NCBI GenBank assembly: GCA_002682825.1
Contig: NOKP01000020.1
Coordinates: 1,116,001-1,180,000, forward strand
Origin: Neonectria sp. B-13
Taxonomy: Eukaryota; Ascomycota; Sordariomycetes; Hypocreales; Nectriaceae
Reading direction: 5' to 3'
Length of the DNA stretch: 64,000 nt
Shown here: in pieces, positions 37,501 to 47,462 of the stretch
Layout: the number at the start of each line of letters is the position of its first letter
Position numbering within the stretch: position 1 is the first letter of the stretch
Position numbers and translations under genes: made by a program
The notes under the pieces: model-generated
The model's database searches: none
What the model saw: only the letters and a program-made list of their open reading frames with translations
Told to the model about the DNA's origin: nothing

Positions 37501-39165
37501 CCCGCAACTTGCACCAGCACGGTGTTAACTACGAAGAGCCAGACTTCGGCGTCAAGGGCTACAAGGCCCGGGAGAAGGAGGGCATGACTGAGACGCGCTA
37601 TCTCCAAGGACAAGATCGCATCATGGCTGCCAATTACGGGTTTGAGTACGACCCTCACCCGTCCAAGATTGGTCGGCAGAACCCCGAGACACAACAGGTT
37701 GGAATAATGACACGCGGACGGTCACTTCGCAACCAGCCGAAACAAACTGTCAAAGCTACCGAGACAGACGAGGTCACGGGTAAGCGGCAACGGAAGCCAG
37801 TGCAACTCTTTGACCCAGCGGTTGTGCAGGACGTCAGCAGAAGTTCGACTCCCGTTCCGACCCGTGGTCGCCGGAGGAGGGGTGCCAACGGTGAAAACGA
37901 GGAAACCCAATCCAACCCCAACACCAGCTTTAACACCGATGTGGTCTCCGATGGTGAGGGTACGCTTGCCAAGACAAGGCGCCGACGTGGCCCGCGAGCC
38001 AAGGGTGCTGTGCCCAGCATCGTCGAGGAGCTTCTTCCAGAGCAGGATGGAGACGAGTCTGCCGCAAATGAGGAATTTGCAAAGCCCACCCGAAGAGGGC
38101 GGGGAAGGCCAGCTATCAGATACGAAGAGCCTGATCCTAATGATTTTGTCGATGAGGAGCCCCAGCCAGAGCCCAAGCAACAACGACGACATCTTCTGAC
38201 ACTCAAGATCCCGAGGGGCAAGCACTTTAGCGAGCCTACCTCTGCCATCACTGACAACGGAGACTCCCGACCATCGACCGCTTCCTCGGAGGAATCCTCG
38301 CACACCGCTGAGTCTTCGTATTCATTCCGACCTAAGCGGCAGAAGCGGTTCCGTGAGGACCCTGACGGAAGTGAAGAAGCTGCCCAGGCGCCTCCGAAGA
38401 AGAGGGGCAAGCGAGCACATGCCTCTCTGGGCGCCAGTGACGGCCTCCCTGCCCCATTGTCGGGTCCGACTTCCGAGCCATCGCAAACACCCAACAATCG
38501 CAAGGTTCATAAGATCAAGGTCGTACGGTCCGGAACAGACGGCCGAAATGGCGCACCAAGCGTCCCAGTCGCTCCCATTGAGGACAGTGAAGAGCCCCAG
38601 AAGGACTACAAGTCAATGACCAAGTCTGAGAAGATGTCGGCGTCCATGAAGAGTAGGCCCCCGCTCCATACCCCCTTACTCTTGAATCGCATGCTAACAT
38701 TTATTAGACCGATGGGCGAATGGCAACATGGCCGGAGCTGTTGAGAAGCGCAAGGCGACGCTTGCTGCCAAGAAAGCAGCCCAGGCAGCTGCAGACCAGA
38801 AGCTGGGAGTGATTGCGCCGAAACCCAAGGGGAAGGCGGCTGCGAAGAAGGAGGCTGCTATGCAGTTGCAGCAGCAGCAGCATCAGCATCAGCAGCAGCA
38901 GCAGCATCAGCAGCAGCAGCATCAGCATCAGCATCAGCAGCAGCATCAGCAGCAGCATCAGCAGCAGCAGCATCAGCAGCAACAGCAGCAACAACAACAT
39001 CAGCAGCATCAGCAGCAGCAGCAGCTCCACGTTCAGCAGCAGCAGCAGCAGCAGCAGCTTCATCAACAACAACATCCCCAGCAACATCCAGCACACCAGG
39101 GTGGAAATCCAAACTTCGTGCATGGCATGCCCGGCATGGGGGGTTATCCCTATCAGCAGATGTGA
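34593..39165 (+). CDS. Large nuclear protein with repeat arrays and a Gln/His tract, function unknown
   Basis: Exons 34593-38652 and 38708-39165 around a 55-bp intron (GTAGGC...ATTAG) give 1505 residues. It is mostly disordered and highly charged. Several basic motifs (LRKRSSIMDN, LRKRARVDYTFEHIE, SARGRKRRQD) suggest a nuclear protein. About residues 335-540 are a degenerate five-residue A-V-E-P-[VA] array, and about 597-642 a D-N-[ERK]-[DN]-L array. The best-conserved-looking globular segment is about 890-1040: RRYFKYRKLRDPEEYISAIE, MPTADLFEILESINISLVQW, VNYEEPDFGVKGYKAREKEG. Then come Arg/Lys-rich patches (GRRRRG, RGRGRPAIRYEEPD, an AT-hook-like core). The end is KSEKMSASMK-NRWANGN-MAGAVEKRK plus a Gln/His tract. 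I suspect a chromatin-associated role but do not recognise the family. Confidence 0.85.
35596..36205 (+). repeat. 15-bp coding minisatellite (A-V-E-P-x units)
   Basis: A tandem of five-codon units close to GCTGTCGAGCCCGTT. The core, about 35785-35940, is nearly perfect; the flanks are degenerate (ATIKP, VIVEP, AAEPT and similar). It keeps the reading frame of the 1505-residue protein throughout. The Leu/Ser-rich and Gly/Ser/Thr-rich frames seen in other phases are its shadows. Confidence 0.9.
36382..36515 (+). repeat. Second 15-bp coding minisatellite (D-N-E-D-L units)
   Basis: About nine units near GACAACGAARACCTG, encoding an Asn/Asp/Glu-rich stretch. The unit length equals that of the VEP array but the sequence is unrelated, so it arose independently. 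Confidence 0.85.
38862..39090 (+). repeat. CAG/CAT repeat encoding a Gln/His tract
   Basis: A run of CAG with interspersed CAT (and some CAA later) gives a polyglutamine region with regularly spaced histidines at the C-terminus of the 1505-residue protein. The mixture of codons suggests age, while pure CAG blocks remain able to slip. Confidence 0.9.
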
Positions 39166-40366
39166 GAGAGAAGAGTTCACTTCCATTGAATTGGCACTTC
39201 TCCTCATCGCTTTACGACTGTCATTCTCCAGCTACTTTCGCCTCCCTTCTCAACTGAACGTTTCTTCCCAGATATTACACGAAAATGGGCTCTAAGGGTA
39301 GTACCCTTCGAAAGCGTTCTATGTAACATTCATACCGGATGAACGGGGGACAGTACATACGGCCGCTCTGTATACTACGAATATTCAGAGGGTTTTGGAT
39401 GTTTCGCTTGCCTGTACACTAGACCGTCTTTCTTTTTTCTTTTCCTCATCCGTCATCAGTTGGTTTCGCCTTGCTTTTCTGTGCTCGTGCTTTTGGCTTT
39501 TTGCATCATCATTAGGGTTGGAGGGTGCGTGTGACCCGACTCTGGGCTTAGCATTTGGGAACTGTGTATCTACCAAGGACCTTCGATATCGGCTTATACA
39601 CACTTGTCCCGCGTTTCAATTCTCCCGTGCTTTATTACTTCTGACATGGTTTTGGTGACGACTTGGTTCCACTAGCACTAGGCTAGTGTTCATGGTTAAT
39701 AAAATTATCACCAAATACTCAAATTCAATTGAGCATTTTCAAATACCCCCCTCCACGCAAAAAATTATTTAAGTGATTGATCAAAGTCCGCACCTTCACA
39801 AGTTTTGCTTTAGGCCCAGCCACCGCCAAAGAAGTACAGTTTTAGAGGATGAAACGTTTTTGTAATGAATTTCATACCTATGATGTTGTACAGGGTAACA
39901 TGGATTTTATTGGAAGAGAGCTCCACTGACTACCGAAACCATCCGCGGAGATTTTGCTGCGCTTCGCTGCCATTGTCACATCTTTTCCGCTGTGACGCCA
40001 CTCACAACGCACCAATTCAATAAACCAGAAAACTGTATGTTCGAAGGCCTGGAGCACATAATCGCTACTAAAACATAGGGACGAGTGACAATGGCGTAGT
40101 CATCGTGTTCAAGCAAACACACCCAAACTTCACGAAACTTCACGGCGACGGGTCACAGGCACTTGAAGTGATTTTGTTTTGTCCTTGATGTGATGCCTGG
40201 TATGAATCATCCTTACACGCCACAACCGAAATGCAGAGCCTGCCAATCCAGCGACTAACTTCCCATTCCACCAAGTCCCCGAATTTAAGGAAGAAGGGGC
40301 CTTCGCGCTCTATTTGATCGCATGGGGACAGAACCACGCCTTTTGTCTTTCCTCGCCCAAAGCACC
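39166..40366. other. Convergent 3' intergenic region
   Basis: 1.2 kb between the repeat-protein gene (+) and uL14 (-). It is AT-rich around 39690-39780. No gene or RNA is recognised. Confidence 0.5.
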
Positions 40367-41389
40367 TTACATCACAACACCGGAGTTGCTGGCAATACGC
40401 TGGAAGACGGGTCAGCCGCTGCGGGGTCTTGTAGTTGGGGGAAGGAAGTAGACTTACGGGCCAGAGCTCAGCAGCCTCCTTACCGACGGGGCCAGTGATG
40501 GCGGAGCCCTTCATCTCACCCTTGGGGTTGACGATCTAAACATTTTAGGTCAGCCAAAGTTCGAGCACAACAAGTTCGGAGCCATGGCAGGATGCCCTGC
40601 GCCTTTGATCGCAATATTGCCGCCCACACCACCAGAAAGAAAAAAGAAGAAAAAAAGGATTCCACATACGACACCGGCGTTGTCCTCAAAGTACAGGAAC
40701 ACACCGTCGAATCGCTTCCAGGGCTTGGACTGGCGGACGATAACGGCGGGGTGGACCTTCTTTCGGAGCTCGGGCTTTCCCTTCTTGACAGTGGCCATGA
40801 CCATGTCACCGACACCACCAGCGGGCAATCGGTTCAGGCGAGCACCAATACCCTTGACGGCGATGATGTACAAGTTTCGGGCGCCGGAGTTGTCACAGCA
40901 GTTCATGACGGCACCGCTGAAGCAAGAGTTAGTCGGACCAGGTTCGGGAAATCGGTTCGGGGGGGTTCGAGGCGACGTACACAGGGAGACCCAGGGTCAT
41001 CTTAAGCTTGCCACCAGGGGCACCGCGCCTGTAGGTTTCACAGTCAGTGGGCAGTTCTCGTTGAAGTCATCTGCAGTGGTTAAATCTCCATGCTCTGCCA
41101 GATCCGTGTTGAGGCGTCTTGAATTGCCCTAGCCGTCGTCGATTGTCGTCCATGATTTTTTGAGAATGCCGAGCGAGCGTCGAGCGTGGTAGCAGCGGCG
41201 GCGGTAGTCGTTGTTGGAGAGAATCGTTCATCGAGGGTGCTTGTCGTTTCGTGCGCGGTCGAATTCCTCCCCCGCCACCATGACCAGCATGGTGATTTCC
41301 AGGTCTTGCTCGACCGTCCCCGTCACGGAAATGGCAGAGATCTCGACGCAGTGAGGAGAGCTGAGGCAGACTTACGAGAGTTTAGCCAT
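40367..41389 (-). CDS. rpl23: Ribosomal protein uL14 (yeast L23)
   Basis: Component of the 60S subunit at the intersubunit face, near helix 95 of the large rRNA. Five exons (41376-41389, 40981-41028, 40670-40916, 40458-40535, 40367-40399) give 139 residues, the expected length. Exon 1 is only 14 nt (ATGGCTAAACTCTC), followed by a 347-bp intron. Conserved blocks: [99 protein letters not shown], ending NSGVVM. The long first intron and tiny first exon are common in fungal ribosomal protein genes and may serve expression. The other introns are 64, 134 and 58 bp. Confidence 0.95.
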
Positions 41390-41970
41390 TGTATCGGAGT
41401 TGTGTGTGGCGTTACTTCGTTAGAAATCCGTGCCGAGTCTCGAGATGCCGTCGTGAACAGGAGCTTTTCAGGCGAAATTTTCCCAATGAGATCTGTGGGG
41501 TGGGAAACCCTATGGGAAGCGAAGGCCCACCACGTGACGATAACACCTTATCGCGAACCAAGAGAAGGCCCCGTGAGGCTAGCAGCCAATCAAAGGAGAG
41601 ATATCCACTACTGAATGTGGCAACAATGCTGGTCTCAAAGAAACGATGAATTCCGAGTCGAAAACAATAGAACAGAATTAAGATATCGAGACACGGATCT
41701 TCTTCAAATACGAAACATAGTTCTGGAGCCGTGCTCATAGCAAAAACCCCGGGGGTACTCACTCTGAAGGAGACCCTCATTTCGACTTCAACAGGACCAT
41801 CCAACGTAACTCGGCCAAGTGGAGCCCAAAGCACAACCCTCAAAACCACCCCTCCAATTACGACAGAATTTACCATGCAACCAAGCCCTGGCTCCCACAT
41901 TTCTGCTTGATATACCACCTTCTCGACAGAATCTTCAACGCACCGGGCTTGATACACTCGGGCGATGCAC
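41390..41970. other. Promoter of uL14 and 5' flank of the tRNA gene
   Basis: 581 bp between the uL14 start (-) and the tRNA-Lys gene (+). The uL14 promoter must lie here. The minus-strand frame 41412-41957 has no domain and is rejected. Confidence 0.5.
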
Positions 41971-42054
41971 GCCCGGTTAGCTCAATCGGTAGAGCGTGAG
42001 ACTCTTACAGAGCTTGCAATCTCAAGGTTGCGGGTTCGACCCCCGCATCGGGCT
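41971..42054 (+). tRNA. tRNA-Lys (anticodon CUU) with an 11-nt intron
   Basis: The acceptor stem pairs GCCCGGT (41971-41977) with ATCGGGC (42047-42053); the discriminator base is T at 42054. The D arm has TAGCTC...GGTAGAGC (A and B-box context), and the T arm is GCGGG-TTCGACC-CCCGC. The anticodon stem GAGA/TCTC closes a loop CTCTTAA with anticodon CTT at 42004-42006, decoding AAG. An 11-nt intron (CAGAGCTTGCA, 42008-42018) sits after nucleotide 37, the standard place for nuclear tRNA introns. A T-run at about 42088-42096 is the likely Pol III terminator. Confidence 0.95.
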
Positions 42055-42087
42055 GTTCCTATAAAACACAAGATCATGATTGAGAAG

Positions 42088-42096
42088 TGCTTCTTT
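42088..42096 (+). terminator. Pol III T-run after tRNA-Lys
   Basis: CTTCTTTTTTTGCC provides a run of seven T about 35 nt after the mature 3' end, suitable as an RNA polymerase III stop. Confidence 0.5.
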
Positions 42097-42866
42097 TTTT
42101 GCCGTTTCTGATGGCGGTACCTTCTTTTGGCGCGGCTGGCCTGAGGCAGAACAATGTCGTGGAAATGTTTGACTGTCACCATTCTCCTTGAATAAATGTA
42201 TAAATAATGTTCTACAATCAACATTGTTTCCCGGTCAAAGAGATCAATTAGTTTGTGAGCTCGAAATTGTTAATGGCGGGATCGACCAACGAGTCAGTTA
42301 CCCCCCGAAGCAAGACTACCTACCCTACATGTTTGCCTTTAACTTGTGTAGCGCCAGAAGATGAACGCATCAAGGGCGACCTGGCGATGTAATTACCTAG
42401 CTTATCTTGGATAGAGACAGAATTCATGTGGTGAAGTGGTAGGAATCGTTGCTTGTGCTGTACTCCCTGATTTTCTCGTTTGTTTGGTTCTGTCTAGCAT
42501 TTGAATGTGATTGACTTGGTTACCTACACCGGTGATAATGATGCACTTCGTGGTTGGACATAACACACCTCAACGATTGGAGACATCAAAGACAAGTCCC
42601 TGCTCGGATTCTCATCTCATAAACCGGTTCTTACTATAACAATGACATGCAAACGATTAACGTGGAACCTTTCGGCACTCTCGGCCCTCGGACGTCACTC
42701 CGTGACCCCCGCACACCCCGCGCTCCGTCGTCCGTCCCCACGGAGCCGAACAAGTGGACCTCGGCTTGGACATCAATAACCGTCCTCCCTGCGTCACACG
42801 ACGTCACGGCGAACCACACGCCGCCCTCCTTTGCAGTCCTGTCGCGTGAATGCAAGTCTGCAGTCA
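42097..42866. other. Intergenic gap, promoter of the Nudix gene
   Basis: About 770 bp holding the upstream region of the Nudix hydrolase gene; nothing else recognised. Confidence 0.5.
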
Positions 42867-44074
42867 ATGCCTCCTTCGCTCAATGCCATTGGGCGGCCCC
42901 TGTCCATCCTCCGCCGCACCTGTAGCTTCACCGTATCCTGCTCCTCATCGTTCTTCCTACCCGCCTCATTCGCAATGGCTCAGATAAACTACTCGTCCTC
43001 CGCGGCGGGCAAGCGTCCGCTCAGCGAGCCCCGACCCAGCTCCTCCGTCCTGGTGCTCTCGCCGCAGAACCAGGTCCTGCTTCTGCACCGCGTCAAGACG
43101 TCGACGTCCTTTGCCTCGGCGCACGTCTTCCCCGGCGGGAACCTGGATCCGTTCCACGATGGGCTCATCCCGGCCGTGGGGTCACCGGAGCGCCATCACG
43201 ACGGGCTGGCGTACCGGCTCGGCGCCATTCGGGAGACGTTCGAGGAGACGGGGATTTTGCTGGCCAAGAAAGACGGCGAGCTGGTGAATCTCAGTACCAA
43301 GGAGAGGGACATAGCGAGGAAGAAGATCCATGGGAACCAGACTAAGTTCCTCGACTGGTTGGAGGCTCTGGGCGTTGAGCCAGACATCGGTTCGTAAAGG
43401 ATCCTATCTTATATTCCGGCCCCTTACTAACTGCGACTCAAGACGGTCTGGTTCCCTTCACCAGATGGATCACGCCCGCCATCAACCCCAAGCGCTTCAC
43501 CACCCAGATGTACCTCTACATGCTTCCTCTTACCCGTAGCCAAATGCCATCTGAGATGCTAATCCCCACGCCCGACAACGGTGTCGAGCACACCGCCGCC
43601 CTCTTCGCCCCGGCCCAGGCCTTCCTCTCCCGTGCCTCCACCAACTCCATCATCCTGTTCCCGCCACAGGCATACCTCCTCCATCTCGTCGCCACCATCT
43701 TCACCACCACGTCTGCAGCGCCAGAAGAGGGTCCGCTGCACCTGGCTTCCCAGCGCGAGAAGCTGCTCACCTTCCTCTCGACCGCCCCGACGGCAGAGAC
43801 GGACAAGGGCAAGCAGCATAAAACTGCGTTGATCCCTTGGGGTGACAAGGTGATGAGCCCGCACACGCTGTTTGTGAGGAAGGCCGACAGCAGGGTGGTT
43901 CTAGCATTGGATAAGCCTGGACCAGAGCTCAAGGACTCGGAGAGGGGTGGCGACTGGGAGAGGGTGGTTCTGGTCAACTTCGGTAAGGGCGGGCCGACGA
44001 ACGTGGAAATCCGGAGACGAGAGGACGTGTTGGAAGAGGAGCGGGAGGGCAATAAAGCCGAGCAGAAACTATAG
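42867..44074 (+). CDS. Nudix hydrolase, NUDT19-like
   Basis: Probably a CoA or nucleoside-diphosphate pyrophosphatase of the NUDT19 branch, whose mammalian member cleaves CoA in peroxisomes. Exon 1 ends at 43389 and exon 2 is 43443-44074, around a 53-bp intron (GTTCGT...TCAAG). Starting at 42867 gives 384 residues; the in-frame ATG at 42975 gives 348. The 36-residue extension has Arg10, Arg16 and Arg17 and no acidic residue, so it looks like a mitochondrial leader, while ATG 42975 has the better start context (G at -3 and +4). The Nudix helix is FPGGNLD...GAIRETFEETGILL (REx2EExGU); the spacer between the GG and RE parts is long, as in NUDT19. The C-terminus is QKL, only a weak match to a peroxisomal PTS1. 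Confidence 0.88.
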
Positions 44075-44441
44075 AGCGCGATGACTGCGTGTTGCTAGAG
44101 AATCTTAACTAGGGGCTTGCACATAGGTTTGTATAGATCATACATGAAGCACTACAGGTGTTGTGATAGCCTGGCTTACCCCGTGTTGGGCGCTCAGGGA
44201 GAGTGACTAGATCAACGATAGAGTCGAAAAGCCAAAGCCATGGCAGTTTAACATTGGGAGTGGAACTCATCATCTAAAATCCTCTGTACGCCATCTGAAA
44301 CTCAATCGGGTATCATACAACGATATTCGGGGAAGCCTACTGGCTTGGATACGACCATGAGCCAGTCGAACCCATCGAGGTGCGTCCGCCCCATCTACCA
44401 GTTGCCCATCCTTCCATCCTTCCATCCTTTCTCTTGTCTCA
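44075..44441. other. Convergent 3' intergenic region
   Basis: 367 bp between the 3' ends of the Nudix gene and the second regulator. A short (CATCCTTC)-like run lies near 44405-44428; nothing else is seen. Confidence 0.5.
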
Positions 44442-47400
44442 TCACCACTTCTTTTGCGATTGTGTACTCTCCATTTCTAGTCCCCGTATGCTCTGACTCC
44501 AGTCTTGCCAGTTGAAATCGTCCCCAAACATGTCGGTATCTTCCCCGCCGACATCGCCGAAGGTAGTGTTCATGGATGTGAACGGATCCGCCCACAAATA
44601 CGGAGGTAAATTATCATCCTTGGGTCGCATTGTTTGTTGGGGGATTTGCTGTCCTAGGCCGTGGTTTTGTACTTGGGGAACTGTAACTGGTGCGTTGCCG
44701 CTGTTCGTAGCTTGGGCTCCATTCTTCATTTCCTGGCTGACCATGTCGTTGAGGGGCCAGAATGCTGTAAGTGGCATTGCGACGTCCTGACTCATGAAGT
44801 CATTCATCAGGTTCATGGCAGCATCCGACATGTCGATATTGTTGGGGACATCTTTCCCGCTCGGAGTACGAGGTGGCGAAGCGGATTGTGACCCTTGTGG
44901 CCCCTTTGGCGGCTGAGGTAGGACTTGCCGAGACAATGCGGGAGTAGGCGCCGTGGAGGACTCGCTGGCTGAGGAAAACCAAGCCGCGGAACCTTCTTCC
45001 GGTCTTACCATCATGCGCCATGCCTCCCTGACTTGTTCCATCTTGCCCTCGGCGCCTGGAACTGGCCCGAAGCGCGCATGTGTAGGGTTCATCCGCTCTC
45101 CAAAGTCCAGTCGGCGAGCCTCGTCAGGGTCCGCCTTGAAACGAGCTATCTCTGCGGCGCGATGCTTCGTGGCCTTGGAGGAGAGTTTCCTCAGTGGCAA
45201 GATCCTCGCTGCGTGGTCTTCGTTCGCTGGAGCCGCCGTCGGCGTTCCAATTCCATGCAAAGCCTGCCAGCCACGCTCCACGAGTGGTGTCCATGGGCGC
45301 CGGCAACTCTCAATCAAGAAGTAGGCCATTGCGTGCCAGTTATTGTACGTCATGAATAGCCATCGGTATTGCTTGCATCGAGGGTCCGAGTTTAAGATGG
45401 CGCTGTACTCCATAATCTCAATAGCCGCGATATAGACACGGTGTCGGGCCTCTCCTGAAAGCTCTGCATCGGAGCCAGGGAAGAGCATCGGTTGATAAAT
45501 TACCAGGCACATCTTTGCCATAATGATTCTGGCAATCATGGCAGCAACCCAGTACAGTGGATCGGTCTCATGTACGACGACGTGCTTTAGGAATTTGGTT
45601 TCCACGCCTTGGTACACTTCGATGAGCATTCGTTCCCTGTCAGCAAGGCTAGCGGCATCAAGTGCCATTCCCTTTGGGCATAAGCTTGCCAGTGCGGACG
45701 AAGCTCTCACGAGACGCCGACTAAGAGCGCAGATCTCGTAGCGAACAAGGGAGATTGCGCAGTCAGACCGACCATCCCTCGGCTCTGGAGGTTCTGTCAT
45801 TTCTGGGCTAATGTCGGCGTCATTGATATTGCTTGGCATTTGCGTGTCGAAGGCGCGGTCGCTAATGGCGAGATCGGTCCCTAGCTCGTCGGCAGCCCTA
45901 AGATCGAGGACGACCAATTGCCACCAGATACGCCTCCTTATCTCCGTCTCATAAGGGCTCAGTCCAAAATGGGTGCCGTCACGATGGAGTCCCATTCCTT
46001 GAGCAAGATGGTATAGCAGGCCGGAGAGGGCCCAGCAAAACCGGCTACCGTCTTGATGTCTCACACACACCAGGAAGATAGTAAACGCTTGCAAGACTGT
46101 GAGGTCCGATGATTGGAGAAAGTTTGCCTTTGCGAGGGCTTGCTCAACTGCAAAGCGGTACTGTGTGAGAATATCGTCTTGGTTGGCGCCAAGATTAGTT
46201 TGTACCTTGAACTTCATGGTCAGTTGAGTGGCTTGACAGATGATGGATTTCGTAGACTTGCCTCGTCAGCCTCAAGGGAGACAATGGCCGCGTAATAGAT
46301 GGCGAAAACCAAGGCTTCCTGGCCTGGGGTGAGTTGCGCCGAACACCTCCTAGCGGTACGGAATAGCTCCTCTGTAGAAGGGACATGCACCATTTTGATG
46401 AGTGGCTCAACATTTTCCTGATAAACGGACCATAGGAACGGAACATGGGATGGTAGTGGATGGCACTTGGCAAGATCGACATCCGCTGAGCGATATCCAA
46501 GTACGAATGCGTGGTGGTCTATCGGTGGGATACTTGCAGGAGTGCTTTCGGGACTATCTTCGTAGTCGGAGTCGTCAAATTCCTCGTCAGTCAACTTTTG
46601 AGTGTCCTGGCGGATCGAGTCGAGCTATTTAATGTCAGTTGCACTGTTCGTGGATGCGAGGTGGATGAGAAAATACTTCGTCGTTGAGCTTTGCCCAGAA
46701 TCCGCTGCTGACATATCTTTTGCTGCCGCTTTGTTCATTCAGGACTAGACGACCGAATCTCTTCTGCAGTTCATTCCTCCGCGCCGCTTCGCTGCCTTGA
46801 TCGCTGACGCTGACGCTGACGGCGTCGTTCTCCTTCGGGCTGCCGCTGGGGGGGCTAAACACACTCGCACTGGACGTTTGTCTCGGAGGAAAGGTGGTCG
46901 CCCTCTCGGGCCCGGCGGCCTGTGCGTTGTGGACTGCATCGGGCGAACTGGCCGTGGAAGGGCCTTTGCCCCCGGACTCTACCTCAATCTGGCCGCTCAA
47001 CTCCTCCACGATGCCCTCAAGCTTCCTCAGCCTCTTCACGAGCTCTACTTCACGCTGGGTCGAGTTCTTTGGGGGAGCGTTTGGGTCTCTGGGGCGTGGT
47101 TGGCGCGGCGCTCGGCCGGGAGCGGGGAAGACGCAAGGGATCTGAGCACGACGGCAGTTGGAACAGGGCATCTGTTTGTCGCAGCGCACTTTGCGTCGAC
47201 GGCAAGTGACGCATGATCTCGGGTTCAAGGCGGGGTTTCCGGAGCCTCCGCCGGCTTGGATCGGGGCCGTGTGGGCTTCGGGGCCGGTTGTCTGATATAT
47301 GGTGACATTGCTGGACGAGCGCGTGGATTGGCTGAGGGCTGGAGTGCCTCCTTGCTGGGCGTTCGGCGACGACGAGGTGTTAGGCTGCTTTGCTGGATCG

Positions 47401-47462
47401 GCTCCATCCTCGATATTGTTGAAGTCATAGCCCATGGCGAGACTCTCAAGGTAGGTGGTCAT
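44442..47462 (-). CDS. Zn2Cys6 transcription factor with fungal_trans domain
   Basis: Nuclear DNA-binding regulator. Exons 46677-47462, 46262-46624 and 44442-46205 give 970 residues. The zinc cluster has Cys84, 87, 94, 100, 103 and 110 (C-x2-C-x6-C-x5-C-x2-C-x6-C, CVTCRRRKVRC onward). A coiled coil follows at about 134-160 (REVELVKRLRKLEGIVEELS). The fungal_trans domain spans exons 2-3, with LLYHLAQGMGLHRDGTHFGL and YETEIRRRIWWQLVVLDLRA. The tail is Pro/Ser/Asn-rich with acidic aromatic patches near the end (DMFGDDFNWQDW), a plausible activation region. Intron 1 (52 bp) is GTATTT...ATAG. Intron 2 (56 bp) has no usable GT donor in phase and appears to be a GC-AG intron, GAG|GCAAGT...TTCAAG|GTA. 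The target genes are unknown, and no paralogue is recognised with confidence. Confidence 0.92.

Noticed and set aside
38704..39207. 167-codon poly-Leu frame on the minus strand, and poly-Ala/Ser frames in the same place
   Set aside because: Shadows of the CAG/CAT repeat; the Gln/His frame continues the long upstream exon.
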